DNA of 64,000 nt from Rhipidocladum racemiflorum (taxonomy: Eukaryota; Streptophyta; Magnoliopsida; Poales; Poaceae). The notes below the pieces were generated by a model, which had not been told where the DNA came from, searched no databases, and worked only from the letters and a program-made list of their open reading frames with translations. The DNA is taken from NCBI GenBank assembly GCA_036346355.1, contig CM070585.1:7207001-7271000 (forward strand), in the 5' to 3' direction. This document shows, piece by piece, positions 33,617 through 46,899 of this stretch (within the stretch, counting starts at the first letter, position 1; every line of letters starts with the position of its first letter). The translations under genes and the position numbers were made by a program.

Positions 33617-33831
33617 TGTCGGGAAACCATCGGACCATGAGGCCTAGTATGATCCCTTGTCGAAACCTTAAAATAAACTATAAATAGGAGGTAGGGGGTC
33701 TCCTCATAGTACAAGCAATCAGAAATAATATATCAGTTCCTCCCCAATTTCTGTGTCTCTCTTTCTCTCTGTCCCCCACTTTTAAATCTGTTCGGAAACC
33801 CCGGACTACTCGGTAGCGAGGTTTCCTAACA
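33617..33831 (+). mobile_element. copia 5' LTR (215 bp)
   Basis: It begins TGTCGGGAAACC and ends GGTTTCCTAACA, so the ends are inverted. CTATAAATAG near 33678 supplies a TATA box. It is followed at once by cgttatcagcac (33832-33843), a half-initiator-tRNA primer-binding site seen in plant copia elements. Plus orientation agrees with the downstream gag. Confidence 0.85.
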
Positions 33832-33843
33832 CGTTATCAGCAC

Positions 33844-34810
33844 AAAGCTCTACTGGCGAAAAGATTGAAATTGGTGAGAAAAGGTGGGATACGAGGGATT
33901 GAATCTAATCGCTCGTTTGATTCTATGCACGTATCTACGTGGCACGAAGCTACGAGTTCACAGTGTTTTGTTTTACAATACATAGTATGAATGCATCTAC
34001 AGTATATGAAACTACTGTACATGAAGTTACACGATGAATCTTCGGCACGTAGCACAAAGCTACAGTACCCCCATCGGCTCAAAGCCATCCGGCCGGCCCC
34101 ACGGCACGCAACCACCGCCACCGAACCTCGGCCACGCAGCGCCACTCGCCGATGGCCCAGACGGCCCGAAGTCGCCGTCAGCTGCCCGATGCCTCTCCAC
34201 CACGCATGAAGCCCGGTCTCGGGCGCCGTCGTTTCAACGTCCTGAAGTGCCGTCGGCTCGCACGCTCGAAGCCGCCGCTGTCGAACCCGTACCGCCGCAC
34301 TGGTAGGAAGCCGCGTGCAGAAGAGGAGTCGGCGGCACCCAATTCCCTTGGTCCAGAGCGCCGCCTTCGAGCTCGCTGTGCGTCGCCCGTGCAGCTGCCG
34401 CCGGTCCGGCGATTCATTTCCTCATGCAGCTGCCACCCACTCGGGGCGACGCCTTGGCTCCCGGCTTGAAGCCAACGGCCCCGGCCTCGAGTCGCCTCCC
34501 CCGAATTATTATTTTTCTTTTTCTTTTCTAAAATTTGATTAATAATTTCAAAAATTAACGAAAAATTGATAGAAATTTCTAAAAAATTGACAGAAAATTC
34601 TAAAAAATTGCCAGAAAATTTCTTTGGCTCTAGTTTTTATTTTCCTTAGCCTTCTTTTCTACATTTATGAATAATCTTTATGAAATTAGTAATTATTGCT
34701 TTGCTTAGTTCACTGAAAATTCATGATAATTTATTTTTTGTATTTTATGAATTATGCAACCACTTTTTATTAGATTACATGCAGTAATCTAATTACGGAA
34801 TTTTGTAAAC
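33844..34810 (+). other. copia leader between LTR and gag
   Basis: A GC-rich segment (34050-34500) with Pro/Arg/Ser-rich chance frames is followed by AT-rich DNA with attgacagaaaattcta repeats (34560-34625). It is an untranslated leader by position, and no protein is supported. Confidence 0.5.
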
Positions 34811-35850
34811 ATGCAGATGTCTGGCATTGTGAACCGTGAGTTTGAAGAACTAGCCCCGCATGGCCAGAACTACCTCACTTGGGCATCAGATGTGAAGATC
34901 GTACTTTGGGGCAAGAAGCTCCGAGCTGCCATCGGTTTAGGGTCCTCGAAGGATGCGCAACCTACTGCTGAGCAGAAAAATCAACCTTTCTACTTCCTCA
35001 GGCACCACCTCTCAGCCACCTTGAAAAATGAATTTATGGCTGAGGAGAGTGCACTTGAGCTATGGGCTACACTTCAGAAGCGGTTCGAGAAGCTCAAGTA
35101 CACCATCTTGCCCCAAGCATAGCAAGATTGGGTTCGCCTGAGGTCTGCGGACTACAGAATAGTGGACGAGTACAATTCTGCCTTGCACAGAATTTGTACC
35201 AATCTCTCCCTATGTGGCAAGATCACTGATGAGGAGAAGATTGAGAAAATTCTCTCCACCTTTCACCCTAATGCTATCCAGAGTGCTCGCAGCTATCGTC
35301 AGGACGTATACAAGGAGTATAGCGAACTGATTGATGTTATGCAAGTTGCTGAGTCACAAGATGATGTTATTCGCAAGAACTTCGTCTCACAGCCACCTGG
35401 AAGAAGCATTGAACCAGAAGTCAATGCCAATAGATATAAGGTAAAAAAAGTCCACTCACAGGAAGAGGGGCAAGATGGGTGGAAAAGAGAGATACATGCT
35501 AAGGGAAAGTCCAAAACCCAAGAGAAGAATGATGACAAGGAGAATCTACACGCCAAGTCGCATGGACAGCAGAATCAAACGTGCTTCAAGTGTGGCACTT
35601 AGGGACATTGGTCAAAGATATGCCAGGAATCCAAGGAAGTGATCAATGCATACCAGGCCAAGAAAAAGACCAAAGAAAATGCACCAGTAGAGGCACACTT
35701 CGCCAAGGTAGGCGATGATGATGTCTTGGATGTAGACAACCCACTTGCTCCATCCTCGCAGTCTAGCCTAGACATCGATGCAGGAACCAAACTCTTGGCA
35801 AATGAAGAAAAGACCTCTGTTAACGTTGGGGTGACTACAAGCACGAGGGC
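34811..35850 (+). pseudogene. copia gag with two in-frame stops
   Basis: It starts MSGIVNREFEELAPHGQNYL at 34826. The Ty1/copia gag blocks follow in order: TWASDVKIVLWGKKLRAAI, FLRHHLSATLKNEFMAEESA, LWATLQKRFEKLKYTILPQA, then a TAG near 35120, then the frame continues with VDEYNSALHRICTNLSLCGK and ILSTFHPNAIQSARSYRQDV. The CCHC knuckle reads CFKCGT, TAG, GHWSKIC, so the second stop (near 35600) cuts the RNA-binding finger. A basic linker precedes the knuckle. Sequence after about 35850 dissolves into short repeats, so protease, integrase and RT are missing. In intact relatives gag forms the particle shell. Confidence 0.88.
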
Positions 35851-36000
35851 AGTGTCGAGGGTCGGGGGAGGACTCGTGGGGAGGATGAGGGCGGTGCCAG
35901 GGTGAGTGTGAGAATGAGGGCAGTGCCGGGTGAGTGTGAGAATACTTGCTACATCACAATGAGGGCGGTGCCAGGTGAGTGCAAGGTGAGGAGTGAGGAC
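35850..36000 (+). repeat. short tandem repeats (gagggcggtgccaggtgagtg)
   Basis: Three or four copies of the phrase 'gagggc(a/g)gtgcc(a)ggtgagtg' follow the truncated gag. The break in coding homology coincides with the array, suggesting a rearrangement junction. Confidence 0.7.
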
Positions 36001-36039
36001 TGAGCAATTCCCGAACAGGGAGAGAAATTTAGCCTGGGG

Positions 36040-36473
36040 AGGTGAATGCATCTCTATCGGTTTTTTTGGAACCGATACAAAATATCCACACATCATAATC
36101 TTTTTTTTTTTTGGAACCGATACAAATTACCTCTCACATCACAATCATTTATTTGTATGAACTGACAAATACTTGCTGCATCACAATCGGTTTTTGTATG
36201 AACCGATACAAATACTTGGCCTGCATCACAATCAATTTTTTATATGAACCAATACAAATGCTAGGCTTGCATCACAATCGGTTCTTAGATGGGAACCAAT
36301 TGTGATGTGCTCAATTCTACATGACAATCAGTTCTGACATTAAAACTGATTGTGATGATTCCTCACCAATTATTAAACACCCTCTTTGAATCATCTATCA
36401 CAATCGATTTTTCCCTAAAAAGTTAGGAACTGACTCAGATGAAGCGATAGTGTTGTATCATTCTATAGTAGGG
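36040..36473. mobile_element. CACTA right-end remnant
   Basis: It consists of the same atcacaatcggtt / aaccgat(tg)tgatg palindromic array as 12799-14857 and ends cattctatagtaggg, a degenerate form of that element's right terminus. The left end was not found between here and 33000. It abuts the second giant-LTR copy directly. Confidence 0.7.
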
Positions 36474-38105
36474 TTGCTTGAGTCAACCTAAGGACCGAAC
36501 TTGATGCTATCACCTGGGTCAATTTGTGCAACCACATGTGCTAGTATGGAATAGCCTTTCCTTAGTAGATTAGTGGAAGTTTAGCCTTACATTTTGGTAG
36601 GTCAAAGTAGTAAGGATGAATCGAGTGTATGATGTCGTTCGTAGGTGCTCTCTTTACCACAACGTTGGGACTAAAGCATTCCAATAAAACGGTGTATGCC
36701 TCGCTATGGGGCAAAGGGCGTGATGGGGGCATAAACCATTATTGGTACTATGTATACGAGTCTAGATTTCCAAAGGACGTGATGGGGCGTAAACCATCAT
36801 TAGTACTGTGTGTACGAGTCAGAATTTCCACCGCCATAGCAAGGGTTAGACATCACCAGGGCTAGTGCAAGGTTAGACTCTAGCTAGTTGGATAGTTTCG
36901 TCACAATCTAGCAAAATGGGTACAATAAGTATCGCCTGGTATGGTCGAAATGATTGCTAGAAAGTGTAATGTGGGTCAATTGTACTCTCTGGGGAAATTT
37001 AAATATAATTAATTAGCCATGCTCATGGTCAAGAGCAACTTGGGAAAGTAATGTCAAGTATAGCTTTGTTTTTGCAAGATTTTGAAAAATGTGTTGTAAT
37101 AGGTTGGTTCGCTCTTAAGTTATGGTTGGTTGTGATATGCTCACTATTCGTGGCCATAGAGGGTCACAAAATTATGAAAGTAAACTTTATTTACTGTTAT
37201 TAGTTTCATATCAAGTACTCTTTATAATTCCGTTACCGTTTGATAAACTGTTCACTTGTAAATAAAATCTGTCTTATGATGAAAATAAACTTAGTATAGA
37301 AGCTCAATTCATTTGGACTAATCATGCATGTATAATTATTTTCATATACTAAAGTCTTGCGAGTACATACGTGTACTCACCATTTGCTCAATTTAAAATG
37401 TGTAAACGAAGGTAATGAAGAGGTTCCCGATGATACCTACTTCGCACCAGGGACAGATGAACTGGGGCTTTTTCCAATCGGTTACCTCTGGGTTATGGAT
37501 GGCATACCACTATCCCTCTTTTGGTTTACGCTTTAGTTCCGCTGCAATTTTACTTTTATGTGTTATATTTGGCTGGTCGGCCATGGACATATAATATTAA
37601 GTAGTTGTAATAGTTCTAAACTAATTTTATGCTATGTCAATTATATGTGTGTATGTGTAATGATTCATCTCGAATGCGTGATATGTGTGCGCTAGGCTTC
37701 GAATGCGGGATATGTGGGCGCTAGGCTTTGATCTTGGGAACTAGCGTTGGACATATATCCGGATACTCAAAATTGTTATGAACCGTCTGACGCTTGGACA
37801 CGAGTGACTGTTGTTCCTTGTTTACTGCGACGCACACCCCTCGGTGGGTGTGGGCGGTACCAAGGTGTTGAGGTGGACGGTGTGTGCTATGCCCGAAAGG
37901 GTTAGTCTCAATCCTGGTATGGTTCTTCGAAAAAGGATCGAAACTCTTTTTGATGTATAAATGTGTACGGTACTAATAAGGGTCATCTGGTTAACATTCC
38001 GTGGACTAGACTATTAGTGGCAGTGAGCATACACTTAAGTGGAGTATGAGCGCCACTTCTAGTCCAACGCACAAGTGAGGTCCGATCCTTGTTTACGGGC
38101 GTCCA
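36474..38105 (+). mobile_element. giant-LTR-like sequence, copy 2 (3' part)
   Basis: Homologous with few gaps to 12408-12798 plus 14858-16111: cctaaggaccgaacttgatg, the atttccaccgccatagcaagg block, gtgtactcacc, the cgctaggctttgatcttggg block and gaggtccgatcc at the end. It lacks the CACTA insertion at 36890, giving the empty site. The 5' portion of the LTR is missing at the junction with the CACTA remnant. Confidence 0.8.
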
Positions 38106-40203
38106 CGGTTTGGCAATCCTAAGTAAGTCATTACACATCTCGAGTACATGCGCCAACCTCAAGTCTAAGCATATAGCATACACATTATACATAAGACTAA
38201 CTGATGACAAGAAGATTACAACGTTCTCGCAGTGTCTCAAGGTGGGTCGATCCAACTCTATGTTCTCTAACATGTGTCCATATTATTGATTTGATATCTC
38301 CATATCTATGACCCATGAAACATGATCATCAACAAATACATATGCTAGTCTATTCATATGTGTCATCATATATTTAATGGATCACTTTAGAATAATCATC
38401 ACAAAGTCATATATAGAGTTTCACAAACAAGTCACATACTTACTAATAAATAATAACAATAATATTCAAAAAATAAGATAATTAATTATGAACATAAGAA
38501 AATATAATTATCACTACGATTGCTTCTGAGTAAAATAGTTAATTCAGTCTGAAAAAGTGACAGATCCTATTTCGTAATCAGGGCAAATAAGCAATTACAT
38601 AATCGTAGAGTACCAATACGAGGAGTGCGGTATATCCAATTCTACCTTCTACGCGTGTGTGGTATATGGGTATTCTGTTGGTCGTCGTACTGCGTGCATC
38701 CGGCGAAGTCTACGTTTCTCTTGGATTGATCGGCCTCTCACTCCCTCAGACGTCAGCATAGCGAATTTTTTTTCTTTTCAGCACGTACGCCTGTTCAACA
38801 AAGCTGCGTCGCCACCTGCATATGCATGGCAAAAGCTAATGTGGCCTAACTTTTTGTAGCTTTCCACCACGTCGGAATCGATCGAAAAACATGTCCCGAG
38901 CCGGCCAGGCAGTCTCGGCGTTTCGCCGGCCGTTTCACGTCACGTCGTAGATAACCTGGAGCCGACGGCGTACGGAGCGCATTTGCATCATCGAAAGCCG
39001 TATCCACGGATCCACGGTCGTCGGCGCACGGCTGAGACCCGGCCCAGTAGCAACAGAGCACGTTCGATCGTCTGCTAGCTTTCCCGAAGCGAGCCAAGAG
39101 TCGTCGCCGTCGTACGCACGTCGGCGCACGATCGACCTCATCCGGTCTAAACCGCGCGCACAGCTTCGATGCGGTTAATTTCTTAGTATTGTTTGCTCCC
39201 TTCAACATTCGCAGGGCTTGGACGGGTAGGCGCCGGGTTTGTGCGTTACCGGGACGTACGGGCACGGGCAACACGACGCACGCGCCCGCTTTTGGCCTGG
39301 TCGGCGGCAGAGGAGAGGAGACCGAGTTCTCTGATACAAATACTAGAAAAATGGCCGGGTCAGCTCTGCATGCCCAGCTTCGGAGAGTATGCTAGATCCA
39401 ACGCTTTGACCAGCTCCTTGGATCATTCAGGTTTTGCACAAGGTTTCGAAGCACGAATTTCTCTTACTGACAATGGTCTCAGTGGCGGTCTGGCGGAGCC
39501 GGTCAAACATAAACGACTGTTACATATATCAATGGCTACGGATACTAAGGTATAACAAAAGTACAGCATAAATGCATAATTAAAAATAAATTTAAATTTC
39601 ATACTTAACATTTCAACAAAATGGGTAAAATATGTCAAAACAAAATTCATGCCTGCCAGATAGTGCCATCACCCATCAAAGAATAATTCGATAGTAATAC
39701 GTTGAAATACCCGAGAATGAATGAAAGAATCCCCTTTTATATCTCTATACCAACATTCAAGACACATCACTATCAAATCCCACCTGTGCACACTTTGATT
39801 CACCAAACGAAGATACAAGAACAAGATTTAAGACTAAGCGCACAGCATCAAAGCTGATAATACCCCCAATTTCATAGCGCGACAATGATGTAAATTTGCA
39901 GGAGAGACAGGAGCGGGCACCTCATCGTTGTCGACGCCGATGAAGAAGATCAAGAGGGAGGCATAGCGCTGTACACTAGTACATGACCTTGTAGTTCCAG
40001 TGCTCCATGAAGGAACAACACAATTGTAAACGGCGCTATGATATCAACATGAGCAGTAGGGGTTCTTGGATCCAAGAACTGAAGAAAGGAAGGAGGGAAC
40101 AAACAGATCCAGGCTCCGGCGGTAGGGGCGTGGGGGCGGGGCGACGACTAGTGGGCAGGGGCTGCGGGTGCAACCGCGGGGCGTTTACCGACGGGTGGAA
40201 TAA
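38106..40203. other. unassigned intergenic DNA
   Basis: AT-rich to about 38650, then GC-richer with many cg dinucleotides (38650-39560). Frames in the GC part (for example minus 39274-38846) have no motif and overlap on both strands, so none is called. Confidence 0.35.
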
Positions 40204-40352
40204 TTGATGATTTGCCCTAAAGTTTATGTGTAATTGATCATTTTCTCTATGATATCTGATTGACATGTGGGTCTAGGGGTCACATGTCAGTGAGACACAC
40301 GGGGCAAATGATCAATTGCACGTGAACTTCTGAGCAAATGATCAAATGCCCC
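40204..40352. mobile_element. foldback MITE, about 150 bp
   Basis: The left arm (gatgatttgccctaaagttt..aattgatcatttt..gacatgtg) pairs with the right arm (cacatgtc..aaatgatcaatt..gagcaaatgatcaaatg). The arms of about 70 bp are 75-80 percent complementary. No ORF is present. Confidence 0.75.
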
Positions 40353-40428
40353 GCTCCTCCTTCCTCTGGTTGGGTGACTGGGTCATCCGATCATGCACTC
40401 ATTTTTTTAATGCTTCCGCTTCTGGGCC

Positions 40429-40978
40429 TAGAGATGGCAATAGGGACCTGAACCCGATAAGTATTACTCCATTAGGGGCCGAGTATGAACTATTTTTCAT
40501 ACCCACGGGTCTATTAACGGACAAAAGTTACTACCCAGCGGGTAGAGCGGGTACGAATCCATTCTGCTATTACCCGTTCACTCGTGAGTCTGGTCTACTA
40601 GCGATCTGGCCCAACTGTCTAAGGCCTAACTGTGCAGCCCAACCGGTCAACCCATCAAAATATCTAAACCCTGGCTGACTTATATGATATGCTGCCCAAG
40701 GCTCAACTATGCACTATAGTATAATGTTTAATTTTTAATACGGATATTCATTGTATTTTCATTGAATTGCCTTATAAGATATGCTGATGCAGCCTGCAGG
40801 AGCATATGTCTATAATGCGGGTGCGGGTTACCCGCTGGGTCCCCGTTACCCACACGGGTACGAGTAGATTTTGTACCCGCGTGTGCATATAGATATTGTA
40901 GCAGGTGAATTTTACTAATATATAGGTACGGGTTCAGGGTAGTGATACCCGTCAGGTACAGACCGGTTGCTATCTGTA
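40429..40978. mobile_element. hAT-like MITE (550 bp)
   Basis: It begins TAGAGATGGCAA and ends TTGCTATCTGTA, flanked by an 8-bp duplication matching at 6 of 8 (TCTGGGCC at 40421-40428, GCTGGACC at 40979-40986). Subterminal gcgggta / tacccg repeats lie on both sides of an AT-rich core. Confidence 0.75.
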
Positions 40979-40986
40979 GCTGGACC

Positions 40987-41594
40987 GAACTGAGGCACAA
41001 CTTGGGTCCAACCTCAGGCCGTATTTTGGATTGGATGCACTTCTCTGCTGGTATTTGGACCAAACCTCAAGCTTGGGCCGAGGTGGGCTGAGGCCCAGCC
41101 CCGCCCCTGATTGACAATGGAGATGATGCACAGCCCACCTAGCCTGTACTTGCGGGTACGGCACAGTGACCATGCTCAAGCACTGAAAAGACTGCCACAA
41201 GCACGCACCCGCACACACGATCAAGATGTCTCTCAAGTAATTTCCTCAAAATTTATCAGATTTAACGCTCAGAGTGTTGAGCTCAACACTATTGTTCGCT
41301 ACATTACATCCTTTGAAAGGAAAACAAACTGATATGTTACAGGGCGAGCGGAGATTACCACGTCGCTTGGGTTTCATGACATGTGCTGTCCTTCACTCAT
41401 GGGCCAGTTGCTTTGATCACCTCTCCTTTAGCAGTAGAATAGAATTCGTACAGGAAGAATGGTGTAAAGGCAAGAACGAAAAATGGCAGCTCATTACTCA
41501 CTAAAGCAATCATCAACTAATACCGGTAGCCAACTAGCGGAATACTGTTGCATCCAGCTATAATATGCGGGCTTTGGACACAGCGTCAATGGAG
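40987..41594. other. intergenic DNA downstream of the methyltransferase pseudogene
   Basis: It holds the probable 3' flank (plus-strand left side) of the minus-strand pseudogene. No element ends were recognised. Confidence 0.4.
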
Positions 41595-42823
41595 CTACTC
41601 GACCTCCTTAACATCCGAAATCTCCATGTCTGATGCTTTGCTTTCGGGCACAAGTTCTGGATCGACCGTCTTGGTGCCGCAATCAGGCTGCTCATCTGAT
41701 CCATCAATCTTCAGGTTGGGTTTCCCATCATCCACCTTGGGGGCTTCGAGCCCAAAACGTACTGAAATCCTCTTGAGCAGCTCCTTCCCATCCAGGGGAG
41801 AAACCATGACACACAAATTGGTCTTTCCTTTCCAGCAAACAACAGCGATTGCAGAGGGATCCATGGCTATATGGAATATATATCCTGAATCCCTGATGCC
41901 CTGAAATATGTAACAAAGATGTTTAGTTGCCATCAGGTTGTGATATTATCTTCTGAGCTTGCAAGAGGAATTGCAAAGCTACCTTCGTGTAGTATTACGA
42001 CACAGCAACCCAGCAACAAATCCGAAGCTTCCTCACCAAATTTTGCATCCACAAAATCAGGAAATTTAATAGTTCTGTACTGTAAAAGGTGCTGGAAGTC
42101 AACTGCAGAAGCATATAGTATCTGTTTGGTGATGTACGGGAGCAGCAGTGGCAAGCCCTCCGAAGATAACCTAAATGTGCATCGTGAGCCGTCCTTTGAT
42201 GATTGTCTTTCCTGAAAGAGTGCAAGAAAATTAGAGTAGCATTGTCAATGTAAAATTGGCTCTTTTCTGAAAAAAAAAACTTGAATCAGTAATAACAGAA
42301 ATTAATAGGACCCTTACAAATATCTTTAGACCAAGTGAGGTAATCTTCAATCGCTCGCCGACTTTTACATTGAGCTCCAAAACTTCTTGCACTGATTTTG
42401 ACACGTAGTATATCCTCTTAACATGATTAATATCAGGATTCCTAGTAACGAGATGACTTTTAAGTGGAAATGAATCCTTGATACCATAGAAAGATACTAT
42501 ACTTCTGATCGTTGCTTCATCTTTGAAAAAATATAACAGGATCAACCCCTCTCCATCTGCGTTGATTCTGCGGCTTTTTCCTCCTATCTCTTGAACCTTC
42601 TTGACCATTTTTTGGCCTCATTAACAATCATCTTAACATCCTCTGAGCTTTTATTGTTTGAGGATTCTTTTTCCATGTCTCCATTTTGTTGTCCATCCAG
42701 AACATTGCCATGATCAATCCCTTGCTGGTGAACTGGAATATCATCAGATGGCACAATATGTGATCCTAGACAATTCTCAAGTTTCTTAGCCCTGTCTTTC
42801 AAGACAACGTGCTCACTTTTTAT

Positions 42824-45031
42824 TTTTTTGAATCAAGAGGATATCAACAAAGTTGATACCCCAGTTCCTTTTATATAAAGAAACTGAACAAAGGAATACA
42901 GTAAGGTCTCACAAAGCAGTTCTGACCACATAGTTCTCAGGACACCAGAAATAAAAGCACCAACACAAAACGCTAATTGCCTTTTTTGTAAAGCCAAACA
43001 AGAGAAGTAAACAGCAGAAAACAACTTCGGTTCTTTTGCCAGATCTCTGAAAAACGCCGAGAGAGCCACCAGCACAGTCGGAATTATTCTCTGTCTTTGT
43101 TTTTATCAATCCAGTCATCTACTTTAATTAGTCCCCTGCCGTCCCCACTGGCATTGTAAGCGGAAGTGGACACTGAATCTTTTCCTCCAAGTTTTTGCAG
43201 AACTGGTCCATCTGGATCAACATTTCCCTCTTGAACAGTGGCCTCTAATTTCTCAACATGATAAGTAATCTCCTCCATAAAGCTTTTACATCTGACCAAT
43301 CCTAAGAAACAAAAATAATGTTATTTCTACTCTTCCATATATTCCATAAAACTGCCGCACCGATCGTATTAATAGTCGCGTTTTTCTTATTACTCAACCA
43401 TAACCGAGCAATAGATTCAAGATTGTAACCTATATTCAAATCAAAGAAATCCCCAACTAGACTCCATATATTTTTAGCTATCACACACTCGAAAAATAGG
43501 TGGATAACAGACTCACACTCATCACAGAAACTACAAAATTCCCCTTTGTCTATGCCTCTTTTTAATAAGTTGTCCTTGGTCATCACTTTGTTATGAGAAA
43601 GAAGCCACAGAAAAAAATGAATTTTAGGGGGGAACAATCAATTTCCAAATAGCGGGAATGTAAACAGGAATAATACCTCTGAAATTAATTATAGCATATA
43701 ACGATTTGGTAGAGTATACTCCATTACTATTAAACTGCTAAACTAACGCATCTTCGTCCTTATTTAACTTTATGCTATTAGCCACTTCAACCAATTCAAA
43801 CCATCTAATCATCATACGTTCTGAAAAAGATGTTCTAAAAGTGCACTTAATATTAGAACCATCCCAAATTTCCGCAATAGTACTACCTTTCTCATTTACA
43901 AGCACATAGAGATCCCAAAACTGAATTGCTAAGCAAGACGAACCAAACCAAATATCCTCCCAAAATCTGATCTTGTTGCCTTTACCTACAGCCCAACGAT
44001 AGCCAAACTTGGTGGCTTTCATTGCCCACATAACACCTTTCCAAAAAATAGAGCTTTGATCAGATTTACAAAGAAAAACATTAGGATTATCAATTTTGTA
44101 TTTAAAATTCACTAGCTTTTTCCATTGACTATCTTTTGAGGAATAAAGCCTTTTAATCCAAGAGGCCAGCAGACACATGTTAATATCTCTAACATTTGGA
44201 ATACCTAAACCACCAAAATCCTTCTTCATACAAACTAATTGCCAATTGGCTAAATGCAATTTACCATGCCCTTCATAATCATTCCACAAACAATTTGCCA
44301 TATGTGAATTAATAATATCCAAAGCCCACTTAGGAAATTTGAAGAAAGACAACAAATATAAAGGAATACTAGCTAAACAAGATTTAATCAAAGTTAACCT
44401 GCCACTAAAAGAGAGCAGCTTGCCTCTCCAACCTGCAATTCTTTTCATAAGTTTGTCAATTAACGGCTGAAAATCTTCTCGCTTAAGCTTTTCATAATGC
44501 AGGGGAATACCAAGATATTTTATGGGGAAGGAGCCTACTTTACAGCAAAGAATCTCATTATATCTTTTTACCTCATTTTCCTCACAACCGACAGTGATCA
44601 ACTCACTTTTGTGAAAATTGATCCGCATACCAGACATTTGTTCAAAAATAGTTAAGTACCATTTAAGATGAAGAACAATCTTCTCATTATTTTCAACAAA
44701 AAGGAGAGTATCATCGGCATACTGTAGAATGATAATACCACCAGTACAAAAATCTTTACATAAGCCATTGATTAAACCATTACTAGCAGCTTTATGAAGA
44801 ATTCTTGAAAAAACATCGGCAACTAAATTGAATAAAATAGGAGATAAAGGATCTCCTTGTCTCAGCCCTTTGCCAGTTTGGAAGAAGTCACTCTCAATAT
44901 TATTTATTTTGATTCCAACGGAACCATTCCACAAAATACAACGAATCCAGTTTAGCCACTTATAACCAAAACCTCTTTTAGCAAGAATATCTAGCAAGAA
45001 ACTCCAATTAACCTTGTCTTATAACCAAAAT
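42824..45031 (-). mobile_element. 5'-truncated LINE with 12-bp target duplication
   Basis: The element lies in the methyltransferase exon and is bounded by the duplication ctcactttttat (plus strand) at 42812-42823 and 45032-45043. A short poly(A) (plus ttttttt) marks the 3' end at 42824. From its 5' end it reads straight into ORF2, so about half or more of the element is missing. The 3' UTR-like part spans 42830-43083. Orientation is the same as the host exon. Removing it restores the exon frame (IKSE then HVVLKDRAKK). Confidence 0.93.
43084..45025 (-). pseudogene. LINE ORF2: reverse transcriptase and zinc-binding region
   Basis: The minus-strand frame begins within the RT thumb-side sequence (VNWSFLLDILAKRGFGYKWL) and contains GLRQGDPLSPILFNLVADVF and the catalytic ILQYADDTLLFVE. 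It continues with MSGMRINFHKSELITVGCEE, VGSFPIKYLGIPLHYEKLKR and LANWQLVCMKKDFGGLGIPN. A TAG follows EDALV at 43738, and a frame change near 43640 leads to the RT zinc-binding domain (PPKIHFFLWLLSHNK, FCSFCDECESVIHLFFEC, NIWKSRNNIIF). The end (43299-43084) is a further frame without known domain. The endonuclease is missing through 5' truncation. YADD is preserved but the stops make it non-functional. Confidence 0.9.
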
Positions 45032-46267
45032 CTCACTTTTTATCACTTCTACCACCTGACTTTCTGAAAAGATGTAAATGTATAATTTACACTTGAGCAC
45101 TAAGAAGCAGTAACTATTATATCTCTGAGATTTGATACAATAATCCACCAAATGTATGAGTTGAATGGTCAAAAAAATTACCATACAGGGGAGAGAGTTC
45201 TTGAAGAAATGCAATGAAAAATGCCCCACTATTTTGGTCATGAGGATCAATTCTCACGAAACGATGCAGCAGAAAATTTGAATGTTCTGTGCGGATGGAA
45301 GTAGAATCTAACTTTTTATCAGAGCCACTTGGAACTTGGCCAGACTCACAATCAACTTTGCTTGCCTATTCAGTATTGGGGTTGATACCATGATTGCAGA
45401 CATCAGTTGCTATCTTTGTTTCTTGTTCTCCTACATTGTCTGCATCAACAACATCTGTATTGACGTCAACACTGCCGCCCACCATAAGCCTATTTGTGGT
45501 GCCATTGCCTGAGGGGAACATGCTTGGTGATACCACACTCTTCCTGTACCGAGGGACATCCTCATGAGTGCCAAACCAAGACCCTCTACATACCTGAAAC
45601 TGAAATAGTTAGAAAGACTCATTGAGGTGAGCAGAATAATATTCACCACCTTGAATTATCATATTTATAGAGGCTACCAAGGATAGAATAATTGTGACAG
45701 TATACCAAGACCAAAAGAGTATAATTCAAACAAATTCTAGTTTCAAAAAGAGAGAGAAAGAGAGAACGGTCAAACTGAAACATTGGTGGCTACTCCGATT
45801 GTCCTTGCACAAGTATGTCATTTCTTGAAAAAGAATTATTCTTCTTAGTAGAATATTTACAGATTTGGTACATCTTCCGTCTGCTCTTTACCTATGTCAT
45901 GTGTAAAATCCTACTGTGACAAACAAAAGGGAAAAAAATTCAACAAAACAGTAAAGCAGAAAATGTTCGAGGTATAGTTGTGTACTGCTACATGCAAATG
46001 CAAGTTGGGTCTCACATTTATCCAGTGAACACTAAGCTTTGGTTGATGTCAGTACATAAGGCGCCTAATTACACCATGCAACATGTACCGCCAGCGCAGC
46101 ACGTTACAGAGCATGCTGTGCTGAGTGATTTGGAAGAGACTCACTCTCCTCATCTTAGGTGACCTGCTTGTATTAGCCTCAAAAAAGTTCCAAGTTCACA
46201 GGAAAACACAACTAATTGTGAAACACAAACACCTGATGGGAAAAACAAGGTCTTACAATCAATAAAT

Positions 46268-46410
46268 GAGAGGTGCTTCTATGCTCTTCCTTTTAAAAGT
46301 TGCACAACTATTAAAGCATGAATGGATGGTAGATGGTGATTACTTACCCCTTCGCTTGCTTCAAGATTTATGCAGCTTGTACTAGAAGGAAAAGCATAGA
46401 AGCACCACTC
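46268..46410. mobile_element. foldback MITE in an intron of the methyltransferase pseudogene
   Basis: gagaggtgcttctatgctct at the left pairs with aagcatagaagcaccactc at the right. taaat flanks both sides (46263-46267 and 46411-46415). About 143 bp, no ORF, between the TWK exon and the GSWFG exon. Confidence 0.75.
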
Positions 46411-46899
46411 TAAATAAATATGGATGATTTAGAGACATGTACACTAACCTTCCAGGTGCTAAGTCCGGGACTATTGAGTTGCATGCACCACCCAGTTCAC
46501 CCAAAAGCTTAAAAGCTGATGAGGAAACACCCTCAGGTAGGGCTGGAAATTAAGCTCGAGGCTCGAGGCTCGGCTCGAGCTCGGCTCGGCTCGAAGCGGC
46601 TCGGCTCGGCTCGAAGCGGCAGTGAGCCGAGCCCGAGCCTACTGTTTGGCTCGCTTAGCTAACGAGCCGAGCTCGTGAGCGGCTCGTTGGCTCGTTACCG
46701 CCGGTAGGTTCAGTTTCTGGAGATGAGTCCACATAGCTTGTCCAGTAGGTTCAGTTTCTCTACCACCAATTGCATACATCAGATGGTTAGCAAATCAGCA
46801 AATACAACTGCCATATGCCATCACAACAACTCTCACAGAAATGGACTTATCATTCTCTGTTTCTTTCATAGAAATGGACAGCCTTCACACTGCCATAAG

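Noticed and set aside
38846..39274. 142-codon minus-strand ORF
   Set aside because: Arg/Pro-rich with overlapping frames on both strands, and no motif or splice context.
43084..43299. Considered as an exon of the methyltransferase pseudogene
   Set aside because: The 12-bp duplication and poly(A) place it inside the LINE, and the exon frame is restored without it.
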